Shown here: in pieces, positions 48,270 through 57,365 of the stretch
Numbering within the stretch: position 1 is the first letter of the stretch
Layout of the letters: every line of letters starts with the position of its first letter
DNA from: Apteryx mantelli
Lineage: Eukaryota > Chordata > Aves > Apterygiformes > Apterygidae
NCBI RefSeq assembly: GCF_036417845.1
Contig: NC_089994.1
Coordinates: forward strand, 18,804,001 to 18,868,000
Direction: 5' to 3'
DNA length: 64,000 nucleotides
Position numbers and translations under genes: made by a program
The notes under the pieces: generated by a model
What the model saw: the letters and a program-made list of their open reading frames with translations, nothing else
Told to the model about the DNA's origin: nothing
Databases searched by the model: none

Positions 48270-49312
48270 GGAAGTGTCTGTCGGTGCCACCATGGGGCCA
48301 GGCTTGTGCTGCCCGCCGGCTCGGCATCGCCTGCCTGCCCCATGCACCCCTGCCGCTGCCGCTGCTTGCCAGCCGCCTGGCTCTGGGGCACAGCGGGGCC
48401 CTTCTGGTCCTGTTTTTGGCTTTTGAGCAATTTCTCCGCTCTTCGCGGCATGCAAAGGGTCGGTCCCTGCTGCTGGGGTCGGTCCCTGTATGGTGGCACG
48501 TCGGGAAGGCAAACGGCCTGGAAAGCACCTTGCAGGGCAATTTGGGTGGATCAAGCTCCACGGCCCGGAGGAAGGAGGGAAGAGGGGCTGTGAGCACCCT
48601 GCGTCTTTTCTGGGACACGGCCCAGGGCCTGCGCCTCCCCAGCCCTTGGCAGCGCCCGCACACGGCTCGGAGCAAAGGCACGAGCAGCTCCCCAACCGGC
48701 TGCAGCGGCCGGTTCCTCCTGCTCCCTGGGGCGGCCGGGCCCACGCTGCGGCCCCACGGGACGCTGCTGGGTGTGGGGAGGCCCCTGAGCGTGATGTCCC
48801 TCCGGCAAGCTGCAGGGAGCCGGCGGCACCGCGGCACCCTGCGGGAGCTTTCAGGAGCCGTCCATGCTCCTCCGTGGGGCGGTTTTTCTTAATGCTTTTC
48901 CTTCTGCTCGTGGAGGCATCCTCGTACCAGCCTGGTCACTGCGATAGCCAGCACTGGAGCAGCCCGATGCTTGCTAGCGAGCTGCTGGGAGCGCGGCCGG
49001 GGCTCTTCCCACCTGCAGCACCCACCTGCGCTGCCCTTGCTCCCGCTGCGCCGGCGCAGGGCTGGCGGTGCTCGGCACTGGCTCCAGCGCGCTGCAGCTT
49101 CAACGCCGAGGACGGCGAAGCCTCTACGCGTGCTGGCCTTGCCGTCCCACCTGGCGCGTGGCAGAGCTCGGGCCTCGGCAGGGGCGCGGGGGCTCAGCCC
49201 TGGGGCGCATGCTGCCGGCAGCTCCGCGGGGCTCATTCCGCGGGGGTCTGCCTGGGCCGCGGCAGCATCCCCCGTCCTGCCCCTGTAACGCGACCTCTGC
49301 TCCTGCAAACAG

Positions 49313-49468
49313 ATCCGGGAAGAGGACCGGAGCCCGCCCCCGTCCTCCCCCCCGCTGCTTTTCTCTGTCATTCCCGGAGGGTTCATCAAGCAGCTCGTCC
49401 GGGAGACCGAGAAGGAATCCAAGGAGGCAAAACTGAAAAAGAAAACTAAGGAGCCTGTGAAAGAGGAC
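49313..49468 (+). CDS. MYO18B: MYO18B coding exon 2: N-terminal conserved segment, residues 14-65
   Basis: A 52-codon phase-0 exon: IREEDRSPPPSSPPLLFSVI then PGGFIKQLVRETEKE and a lysine-rich end KEPVKED, followed by a perfect GAC|GTAAGT donor. The acceptor is AAACAG. The block up to IKQLVR is strongly conserved with mammalian MYO18B and lies in the non-motor N-terminal extension, for which no enzymatic function is known. After it the sequence turns charged and low complexity. Confidence 0.93.
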
Positions 49469-50129
49469 GTAAGTAGCAAACGAACCATGCCTGAGCTCTG
49501 CGCTACTGTACGTGGCGTTCGTGCGCCTGGGGCCGTCTGGACGGCGCGGGCGGCTGCAGCTCCAGCTCGAGGCGTCACTGCCTGGGCGCTGGCGAAGCCC
49601 CTGCTTTCGCGTGGGATGTCCCCGGTGTCCCCTGCTCCTTGCACCAGGGCCGTGCCTGTGCCCTGACCGTGCTAACCCGAACGCCCCACGGGTGCGACGG
49701 GCCGGCAGCAGGGCAGGGAGGCCAGAGCAGCGCTTTGCACCGGCTGGGTTAGAGCTAGAGGAGCGTGTCTGCAGCACGTTGCACGCTGCAACAAACTCCA
49801 GGCCCCTCCGCCGACCCGGTGAGCTGCCAGGCTTAAACGCTTGGGAGCTCCTGACTTCGTTAGCAGTTTGCCATTCTTGATTTGCTTAATTGCAAGGCCA
49901 GTAATTAAGCAGAGTGAAATGTTCCCCGGTTTGCTTTATTGGACAAGCGAGGTGAGTGCGTGGGGCTTCCCCGGTCACAGCACCGGGGCAGCGAACGCGG
50001 CGGGAGGGCGATGCGCACGGCGTCCCCACGGCCGGGTCCGGGTCCCTGGGCGGCCTCCCCCGGTCCGCGGTGCCGCAGCCTGCCGCGCGCTCCTCCGCCG
50101 GGCTGAGGTCCCTCCGCTGTGCTCGGCAG
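49469..50129 (+). other. MYO18B: MYO18B intron between coding exons 2 and 3
   Basis: A 661-nt intron ending CTCGGCAG. Inside it, 49913-49951 is an exon-like 39-nt stretch bounded by AAGCAG and a strong GAG|GTGAGT, in phase 0 with its neighbours; it encodes 13 residues without known homology (see findings). Confidence 0.6.
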
Positions 50130-50795
50130 CCTCCGGGGCCGGACGGCACGGCCGGCGACGGGGCCGCCCCGCGTGCCGAGAGCAGCGCGCGGAGCGCGGG
50201 GCAGCTCCTGCAGAACGGCCCCAGCGGAGAGAAGCAGGGAGGTGACACCGCAACCCAGGTCCTGCCGCCGGCCAAGCGGGCCGCCCCGAGGACTGTCCCC
50301 AGCAAAGCCGCGACCCCCGAGCCAGCAGAGACCCCCCGGCCAGAGGCGCCCGAGGCGGCGGAGCCCCTCTGCGCCCGGAGGAGCCCCGAGGGTCCCCGTG
50401 CGGGGGGCAGCCCCCCGGCGCCCAGCCAGGCGCCTCCGCGCTCCAGCCGGGGCCCGGCGAGGGTGGGAGACGCGCCCAAGAGAAAAGGCCCCGAAAGCGC
50501 CAAGAAGGAGAAGGCGGCACCCAGGAGCCGCGAGGAGCCCCCGGAGAAGGGCAAGAGGGAGCCGGGGCCAGCCAAGAAGGAACCAAAGAAGATGAAGAAA
50601 GAAGTGGGAGGAGGCAAGAAAGAGCCAGGGGACGTCAAAGAGCCCGGAAAAGTGAAGAACGAGGCACAGGGCTCCAAGGGGGAGCCCGGAGGGATCCAGG
50701 AGAAGCCGGGAGCTGTGGCAAAGGAGGCGGGGAAGGTTAAGGAAGAGCCTGGAGAAAGGCAAGAGGAGCCTGGAGAAAGCACAGACCAGGAGCAG
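50130..50795 (+). CDS. MYO18B: MYO18B coding exon 3: charged repetitive N-terminal extension, residues 66-287
   Basis: A 222-codon phase-0 exon from PPGPDGTAGDG to ESTDQEQ, then the donor GTAAGG. Composition is dominated by Pro, Lys, Glu, Ala and Gly, so it should be disordered. From about residue 179 it has imperfect repeats of the type K-x-E-P-G (KKEPG, VKEPGK, SKGEPGG, QEKPG, VKEEPGE, QEEPGE). Mammalian MYO18B also has a long repetitive K/E/G-rich N-terminal extension, roughly twice as long from memory. The acceptor is inferred from the frame and the CGGCAG motif, so the 5' edge is less sure than the 3' edge. Confidence 0.8.
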
Positions 50796-51041
50796 GTAAG
50801 GGTGACCGCAGAAGCGCCCTGCTGCTCTCTCGCGTGGGCATTGATGTATTTTTTCCAGTGTCGTGCAGCATTTCGCACCTGCACGGCCTCACCCGGCGTT
50901 TCTGGGCTGGTTTTGCGGCCAGGGCAGGCTCAGAGGGGCAGAGCAAGGGGCATTCGGGTGGCTGGAGACGTTTCTGTAGCCAGGTGTTTTTCCAGACCGT
51001 GGCATCGGGCTCTGCCCGGCTCCGCTCTGCTCTCTCCGCAG

Positions 51042-51108
51042 GCTCCGAGGGATGCGTGGTACGAAGCCGAGAAAGTCTGGCTCGTCCAGCAGGATGGATT
51101 TACGCTCG
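51042..51108 (+). CDS. MYO18B: MYO18B coding exon 4: motor N-terminal SH3-like region, residues 288-310 (part)
   Basis: A 67-nt exon: APRDAWYEAEKVWLVQQDGF then TL plus one base of alanine 310, followed by the donor GTAACT. WYEAEKVWL.Q.DGFTLA is the start of the myosin head, in the small SH3-like domain; it matches human WYEAEKVWLAQKDGFTLA closely. The acceptor is CTCTCCGCAG. Confidence 0.95.
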
Positions 51109-51312
51109 GTAACTTCCCATCCTCTATCTTTGCTTTCCGGTGCCTGGGATAAGGGGCGTCTTAGTGGGATGTCAGGCTGCTGCAAGGCTGAAACGCTGGG
51201 AATTGCTGGGCTTGTATCCGCACGAGCCGGGAGCCTCCCCGCCAGCCCAGGCCAAGCGCGGGAGCGGGGGCCGCGGCGCCTGAACCGGGGCTCACCGGCG
51301 CTTCCCCGGCAG

Positions 51313-51425
51313 CCACGCAGCTGAAGCCGGACGTGGGGACGCCCGAGCTGCCGGCCGGCCAGGTGAGAGTCCGCTTGGAGGCGGACGGCAGCGTCACCGA
51401 GGTGGACGAGGACAGCGTGCACCGG
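51313..51425 (+). CDS. MYO18B: MYO18B coding exon 5: motor N-terminal region, residues 310 (part)-347
   Basis: A 113-nt exon: (A)TQLKPDVGTPELPAGQVRV, onward to EVDEDSVHR, followed by the donor GTGAGC. It continues the SH3-like beta barrel of the head (GQVRVRLEADGSVTEVDED). Conserved with the human L-P-A-G-x-V-R and T-E-V-D-E motifs. It is followed by an intron nearly filled with a minisatellite. Confidence 0.94.
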
Positions 51426-51489
51426 GTGAGCGCCCGGCCCCGCTCCGGCCTCCCCTGCCGAGAGCCGCCCGGCCCCGGAGAGGGGAGCG

Positions 51490-52225
51490 CGGGTCTGGGG
51501 GCCTGGGGCAGGTTGTGGAGCGCAGGGCAGCCCCCGAGAAGCCGGGGGTCTGTGGGGCATGGGGCAGCCCCTGAGGAGCCGGGGGGCTGCGGGTGTCCAA
51601 GGGGCCGGGGGGGGGGTCTGTGGGGTGCGGGGCAGCCCCCAAGGAGCCAGGGGGCCAGGAGGGGTCTTGGGGCGTGGGATAGCCCCTGAGGAGCCGGGGG
51701 GCTGTGGGGGTCTATGGGGCACGGGATAGCCCCCAAGGAGCCAGGGGTCTGTGGGGCACAGTGCAACCCCTGAGGGGCTGGGGGTGTCTGTGGGGTGCGG
51801 TGCAGCCCCTAAGGAACTGGGGGTCCATGGGTCTCGGGGCAGCCCTAGAGGAGCTGGGGAGTTGGGGTGGTCCATGGGGCACGGGGCAGCTCTCAAGGGG
51901 CCGGGGGCATCTGTGGGGCTCTGGGCAGCCTCTGAGGAGCTGGGGGGCCAGGGGGGTCTGTGGGGTGCAGGGCAGCCCCCAAGGAGCCAGGGGGGTCTGT
52001 GCGGTGTGGGGCAGCCCCTAAGCAACCAGGGGTGTCTGTGGGGTGCAGGGCAGCCCCCAAGGAGCCAGGGGGGTCTGTGCGGTGCGGGGCAGCCCCTAAG
52101 CAACCAGGGGTGTCTGTGGGGTGCAGGGCAGCCCCCAAGGAGCCAGGGGGGTCTGTGCGGTGCGGGGCAGCCCCTGAGGAGCCGGGGGGCCAGGGAGGTC
52201 CATGGGGCAGCCCCCGAGCAGCCAG
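51490..52225. repeat. G-rich 39-bp minisatellite in MYO18B intron
   Basis: Tandem imperfect copies, about 18-19, of a unit resembling GGGTCTGTGGGGTGCGGGGC + AGCCCCTGAGGAGCCAGGG. Near the 3' end a 78-bp two-unit higher-order period is exact (CTAAGCAACC at 52018 and 52096; GTGCAGGG at 52043 and 52121). Because 39 is a multiple of three, several frames stay open on both strands and give false repetitive proteins with a 13-residue period. The plus strand, which is the transcript sense, is rich in G-runs and so prone to form G-quadruplexes. Confidence 0.95.
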
Positions 52226-52285
52226 GCAGCCCCCCGGGGGGGGGTGGGCAGCTCTTGTAAGGCGTCCTCCTGCTCTGCCCCACAG

Positions 52286-52465
52286 ACCAACCCCCCCAGC
52301 CTGGACTACGCGGAGGACCTGGCCGCCCTGACCAGCCTCAACGAGTCCAGCGCCATTAACACGCTGCAGCACCGCTACGGCGCCCAGCTGCGCTGCACCT
52401 ACGCCGGGCCCAGCCTGGTGGCCATCCGGGCCGGCGGCATCGCTCCCGGTGGCCCCTCGGCCAAG
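52286..52465 (+). CDS. MYO18B: MYO18B coding exon 6: motor head, residues 348-407
   Basis: A 60-codon phase-0 exon: TNPPSLDYAEDLAALTSLNE, onward through NTLQHRYGAQLRCTY and SLVAIRAGG to PSAK, followed by the donor GTGAGG. It matches the myosin head segment where conventional myosins have NPP...EDM..L..LNE.SVLHNL..RY, i.e. the region leading to the transducer and P-loop. The acceptor GCCCCACAG comes 60 nt after the minisatellite. Confidence 0.95.
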
Positions 52466-52906
52466 GTGAGGGGCGGCATCGGGGCTGCCCGGCGTCCCCC
52501 CGGGCGCGAGGCCGAGGGAGCCCGGCCGGGCCTCGCCGCCGTGGGCCTGTGCGTGCGGCCTGTGCCGGGGCCCTGCGGCCATGGCGGGCAGCATGTCGCC
52601 GGCCTCCCCCGGCCAGGATGGCCGCGGAGGGCTCCTCGGCGCTGCCGGTGCCGGCAGGTGGCACCCTGCGACTGTCACAGCAGCCGGGGACACCGGCGGC
52701 GGGGGACGCCGCTGGCCGGGGGCGCTGGGCGAAGCCGAGCTGCCGTCCCCCTCGGTCCCTGGGGCAGAGCCGCGTTTCGCCCCGCTGAGACGCGTTTTCA
52801 GTGTTTCGCCCATAAAAAGCCCTCGCGGGGGTGTTGGGGTGCGCGGGGGGGGGGGGGGGTCTCGGCGTGGTGACCGCCGCCTGCCCGGCGCTCTCCCCGG
52901 CTGCAG
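52466..52906 (+). other. MYO18B: MYO18B intron between coding exons 6 and 7
   Basis: A 441-nt GC-rich intron with a run of 15 G at 52845-52859, close to the acceptor CTGCAG. Nothing else was identified. The next intron (53106-53664) is also GC-rich and featureless. Confidence 0.6.
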
Positions 52907-53105
52907 GCGCTCCAGGGGAAGCGGGACGGCGCGTCGCCCCACGTCTGCGCCGTGGCGCAGCGAGCCTACCGGAGCCTGCTGCTGCGGCGGCAGGACCAGG
53001 CCCTGCTGGCCCTGGGCCGCGCCGGCGCCGGCAAGACCTCCTGCTGCCGCAGCGCGCTCGAGTACCTGGCGGCCGCGGCGGGCAGCGTGGACAGCGCCGT
53101 CTCAG
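52907..53105 (+). CDS. MYO18B: MYO18B coding exon 7: motor P-loop, residues 408-474 (part)
   Basis: A 199-nt exon: ALQGKRDGASPHVCAVAQRA, onward to DQALLALGRAGAGKT and AGSVDSAVS plus one base, followed by the donor GTAGGG. GRAGAGKT (residues 444-451) is the P-loop; the myosin consensus is GESGAGKT. Glu and Ser of the consensus are replaced by Arg and Ala; human MYO18B, from memory, has GWSGAGKT. The Walker lysine and threonine remain. This fits the reported lack of normal ATPase activity in class XVIII myosins. Confidence 0.95.
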
Positions 53106-53664
53106 GTAGGGGCGGCAGGCGCCGGGCCGAGGCGGGAGGGCACGGGAAGGGCCGCGCGATGCCGTTCCCCCTCCGCCTGGCCCTTTCCAGGGCGGATTCG
53201 TGGCGCCTTCGGGGCGCGCGCGGTCCTGGCACGGCGGTGCGGACGCGGGGGGCTGCGAGGTGCCCTTCGCCTCCGGCCTGGCCCGGCCTTTTGGGTTAAT
53301 ACTAAAGCCGCCACCAGAAGGGAGTTTTCTGTCCACCTTCGCTTGTCCGAGCGAGTCAACAGCGACATGCGAGCACGCGCTGTTAAGTGAGCAGTAGTTT
53401 TGGGGGTCAGGTTTGGATTTCGGAGGTCTGGGCGAGTTTTGGGTATGTGACGCTGTTGCAAAGACCCAGGGGTGGTGGCAGGGGAGCAGGCCGGCTGGCA
53501 CAGCCCGTCTCCTGGCAGAGCGCTAGCGCTCTCGTGGTGGGGACAAGCGATGGGGCAGCGCGGGGCGCAGCTGCTGCAGCGTGCGACGCTCTCCCGGCGA
53601 GCGGCGCGGGGCCACCACTGCCGCAGGGCTGGCGGCACAGGGCCTGTTTGTGCTGGTTTTGCAG

Positions 53665-53807
53665 TGGAGAAGATCCAGGCCATGTTTACAGTCCTCGGAG
53701 CCTTTGGGTCGGTGACCACCAGCCACAGCAGCAGCTCCACGCGCTTCTCCATGGTCCTGTCGCTGGATTTCAGCGCCACCGGCCGAATAACCGCCGCTCA
53801 CCTCCAG
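53665..53807 (+). CDS. MYO18B: MYO18B coding exon 8: motor switch I region, residues 474 (part)-521
   Basis: A 143-nt exon: (V)EKIQAMFTVLGAFGSVTTS, then HSSSSTRFSMVLSLDF and GRITAAHLQ, followed by the donor GTATCC. The place of switch I (consensus NxNSSRFGK) reads S-S-S-S-T-R-F-S-M: the RF core is kept but the asparagine and the FGK are lost. Human MYO18B is similarly diverged (SRSATRFSM, from memory). The acceptor is GTTTTGCAG. Confidence 0.95.
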
Positions 53808-55257
53808 GTATCCCCGCGGTCCCACGCCTGGCGAGACAGGAGGGCTGCAGCCGAAACCTGCTGCGGGTCTTTGCTGACGGGGGCACAAAGATCCCCTGCC
53901 CTGCGCCCACAGCGCATGGCAAGCCCAGGCTGCAGAGCTGCACCAGGCGCCGTGGAGGGCAAGAGGAGCAATGATGTCCTCTGCTTCGCAATGAAACGGG
54001 CTCTGTGCCTGCCCGGATGCGTGCAGGGAAGCATTGGTTATGACCGAGAACCAGGGTGAACCTCGTAGCAACACTTACAGATTTCCCAGTGGAGAACCCA
54101 GATCTCCAGCCATTTTCTGCACTCTTCAGTGGGTGGGCAGAGGAACCCTTTTTGTTCATAGGGGAAAACCTGGCATCCTCATCCCTTTCCCCATCCTTTC
54201 TGCTGGAACAAAGTCCCCGAAATTGCAGCTGAGCAGAAGCTCTGTTAGTGGTGTTGCTGGGTCCCCCGGCAGCCAGTCGCCAGCCACCCCTCCGCTGGAA
54301 GGGAGTGCAGAACAGCACTAAAATGAAATATTTATGAGGAGATGTATAATTCAGAACTTCATTAGCAGCACCTTGCGTGTTAGCCTTGGAATTAAACAGA
54401 AGCCTCCGGGGCTTTTGTCACCATCACCATACCATTACACAAAGACATTTCAATCAAAGACCTGCCCGTGCTACCTGGGCCTGCGTTAGAGGAGGGGGAG
54501 GCTTGAGCCAGTGTCTGCTGATAGGGAACCACAAGGATTTCCTATTTCTGCCCGGTATTCACCCCGTACCTCGGCAGGGAGCAGCTGTCTCCAGCTTGGA
54601 GGCCTTGCTCAGGAGTGGGAATGTGCCCTGGGAGACTTTGCTGGGTCCCTCTCCTGACCATTGGCAGCTTCCTGGGATGCTCCTGGAGAACAGGATAGCC
54701 AGGGAGCTTGCAGCTCAGCAGGAACGCGTTCCGTGGGTGAGGGCCAGGAGTGAACTATCCTGAGGAAGGAGGAGTCTGATTTAGGCTTGCTTCAAGCCCT
54801 GGCGCTGGCTTATCCATTGCAAGGACACAGACAGTGTAGTCTCTTTATTATGGCCCTGGTATTGCCCAGCCCTCCTGAGGTGTAGAGAGGCTATGGGATA
54901 CTGCACACGTGTGGTTGAAATTTTACCCCATGATGCATGCCCAGGGGCAGATTCTGCTCTTGCTTCTGCATCTGCTGTGTGCAGGTCCGACTGCCCTAAT
55001 GCAGGAGGAACAGTCTCCAGACATGACTCCTCCAAAGTCCGGTCTTAGCCATACAAGTAAAAACCCAGCTCCCTCCTCAACAGCTCCTGCTGGTGTCTCC
55101 TTGTTTCTGGGCGCGTGGGTGCCGCTGTCCCTGTTTGTTCCTGGGTGCGTGGCTTTGCGGTGGCCAGCCTGCCACCCTCCCTGCACCGTGGGGCTGGCAC
55201 TTGCGCTCGCGGGGGCTCGGGGCCACTGCTCATGTCTTTCTCCGCTCCCTCCGCCAG
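53808..55257 (+). other. MYO18B: MYO18B intron between coding exons 8 and 9
   Basis: A 1.45-kb intron with no recognisable exon, RNA or repeat. It ends CCGCCAG. Confidence 0.6.
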
Positions 55258-55358
55258 ACCATGCTGCTGGAGAGGGTTCGTGTCGCCCAGCAGCCCCAGG
55301 GAGAGAGCAACTTCAATGTCTTCCCTCTGATGCTGGCAGGCCTGGACATGGCTCAGAG
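55258..55358 (+). CDS. MYO18B: MYO18B coding exon 9: motor head, residues 522-555 (part)
   Basis: A 101-nt exon: TMLLERVRVAQQPQGESNFN then VFPLMLAGLDMAQ plus two bases of arginine 555, followed by the donor GTAAGC. It corresponds to the myosin segment YLLEKSRV..Q..GERNFHIFYQLLAG; here LLERVRVAQQPQGESNFNVF. It is strongly conserved with mammalian MYO18B. Confidence 0.95.
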
Positions 55359-57301
55359 GTAAGCGTGCAGCCGTCTGGGCTGGGTGCACCTGGCTGGGCG
55401 CCGGGACCCTCCAGCGCGACTGCGGGAGATGCTGGGTGCAGGCAGCCATCGAGGAACAGCCGAAGAGCTGCTCACGGCCCTGGGCTCCTCGCTTCACTGC
55501 ACGGCTCACAGGGTCCCCCACCACCAAGGGCGTTCCCCCGTTATTTATGTTTGAAAATGTGAGGTTTGAATCCTCTGTGATAAGAAAGGAGCACAGAGCA
55601 AAATTGGTGCATGGGGCACAGATTACAGGGTGGGGGAGGTACAACTTCACCCATTGCTCCTGTGCTGATAAGGAAGGTGGAAGAAAAAAAAAAATCAGCC
55701 TGAAAGGCCTATTGTTCACAAGGACGTTTAAGACAGCAGCCGTGGCCTTGGCGGCTGTGTTTGAAAGAGCCGGGGCGCTCCAGGGCGAGGTGGGACCGGC
55801 GGCAGGGATGAGCAGAGGAGGTGGCGATGCTCAATGACGGCCGGACCAGGGTCCTTCCCCGGCTGGGGGAACGGGGTGCCTCCGGAACAGCACCAGTTTT
55901 GGGGTGGGCTCCCGGCTCGGCCAGGGAATTTGGGGCTGGGGTGCCCAGACAACAGGAACAGGGCCCTGCACGGCCAGCAGGTTGGGTTTGGGTCTCTTAG
56001 TTGGTGGCAAAGGGACAAATTTCAGAGGTTTTTGTTTTAGATCCCCAAAGGATCAGTAATTGCCAAGTTAATCACTTTAGTGACATAGCAGGGATTTTTA
56101 GACATTTTTATTTTAGAGATTTTCCAGAAAACAGGGGCATTTTCTGATTATTTTTTTTTCCCTTCACTAAAACTTAAATTGGTCTAATCAGCAAAAATGG
56201 GACATAAATATAGTTTAAAAATAGGAACACGGTAAGTGTGTATACATTCACAGAACTCCTCTGGACGCTGTCATTGATGGCGTCTCGTGTTATGTGGTTT
56301 CCCCTGGGATCCTGGGGTAATTTGTGCTGCAGCTCTGCCATCGCAATGCCTGCTACAGAAATAGCCTGTCAGCTGCGGGCTCAGCTGGCAGGGACCAGCT
56401 CCTCCAGCCTGCGAGCTCCCGGCACGCTGTTCGCAGTACAGCAGTGACGACTGCCCTGAAACCAGCAGGCCGGACTGAGTTGCTGTTTATTCTGGCTGGT
56501 CCCTGGACTGCCCCGGGTGAAAGGTGCCGGGCTGTTTCTGGTGCCAGGCTCTGTCCCTCGCTGCTGCGCAGAATCACGGGAGCCCTTTCCAAGAAGGAAA
56601 TGAATGCTTCCCCCGAAAGCTGCAGTTATGATAAAGAATTTGGTGTTGGACTGATCCCTGCAGTCCTGTAGTAAATTCACAGGGTGGTGAAGTAGCTTGC
56701 TACGATGCAGAGAGTGCTGTATTGGGGTAAGACCTGAAGAATAAATCGGCCCTTACCATGGGGCTTTGCCTGACTGTCTCCTTCCCCCTGATCAGTGCCT
56801 CGCTCTAAAGGCAAAGGAGTTCTGCAGGCTTTAGGGCCCAGAGAACATGTAAAAAATGTCCCCAAGGACAGGGCAGCTGGAATTTGGGGAGTGCTGTGAT
56901 GCAGGTGAGGAGGGAAATCCCTTTAGATGATGGTCTGGGAGCTACTGCCAGCGAGGTCTTTTTTCTGAGCATTACCTGACGTCCCCTTTGGCTCAGCAAG
57001 CCCTGAGGCCTGAGAGGTCGCTTTTTGAATCATGTGGTGCTTTAGAGAGGTTTTGGGAGCCCATTGGGGAACTTGAAGCAAAGAAAAAAACTAAATTCTT
57101 CCAAATGATTGTGGTGCGGGTGCCTCTTCTGGCAAAGAAACTGCTTTATCCAAGCTCCTTCACTGGCACTGAACTCCACATGGTGCTGTGGATTTTGGTA
57201 TAATTTTCATGCACCAGTCCCTCTTCCCTTTGAAAAGCAATAAGCCCTATCATGTTGCGCTGAAGTATAGCTTCATTTTCATTTTTCATAACTACTTTCA
57301 G
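55359..57301 (+). other. MYO18B: MYO18B intron between coding exons 9 and 10
   Basis: A 1.9-kb intron. Within GC-rich flanks, about 55990-56230 is an AT-rich island with a perfect MEF2 consensus TTAAAAATAG at 56215-56224. GATA-type TGATAAG motifs are at 55578-55584 and 55666-55672. It could be a muscle enhancer. No exon is seen. Confidence 0.5.
56215..56224 (+). promoter_or_regulatory. Perfect MEF2 consensus in MYO18B intron
   Basis: TTAAAAATAG fits YTAWWWWTAR exactly. It lies at the end of a ~240-nt AT-rich island inside a GC-rich intron, with two TGATAAG (GATA) motifs about 550-640 nt upstream. Motif matches of this length also occur by chance in AT-rich DNA, so this is tentative. Confidence 0.35.
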
Positions 57302-57365
57302 GACAATGCTGCATTTGCACCAGATGGCTGAGAGCAACTCCTTTGGAATCAAGCCATTTGCAAAG
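57302..57365 (+). CDS. MYO18B: MYO18B coding exon 10: motor head, residues 555 (part)-576
   Basis: A 64-nt exon: one base of R555, then TMLHLHQMAESNSFGIKPFA and K, followed by the donor GTAGGG. It corresponds to human RTELNLHQMADSSSFGMGVWSK (segments from memory). The phases on both sides match exactly, and the acceptor is CTACTTTCAG. It is short and less conserved than its neighbours but unambiguous by position. Confidence 0.92.

Noticed and set aside
46474..48837. Minus-strand frames of 249-433 codons upstream of MYO18B
   Set aside because: GC-rich DNA has few stop codons; the peptides are low-complexity Arg/Pro/Ala/Gly with no domain, and no splice or start context supports a gene.
49886..50884. 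Minus-strand frame of 332 codons opposite MYO18B coding exon 3, with repeated serine/proline/phenylalanine motifs
   Set aside because: It is the antisense shadow of the repetitive K-E-P-G exon; periodicity comes from the plus-strand coding repeat.
50889..52942. Long minus-strand frames (464 and 349 codons) with a 13-residue repeating pattern
   Set aside because: They are produced by the 39-bp minisatellite, whose unit is a multiple of three; known MYO18B exons lie on the plus strand across the same region and no domain is visible.
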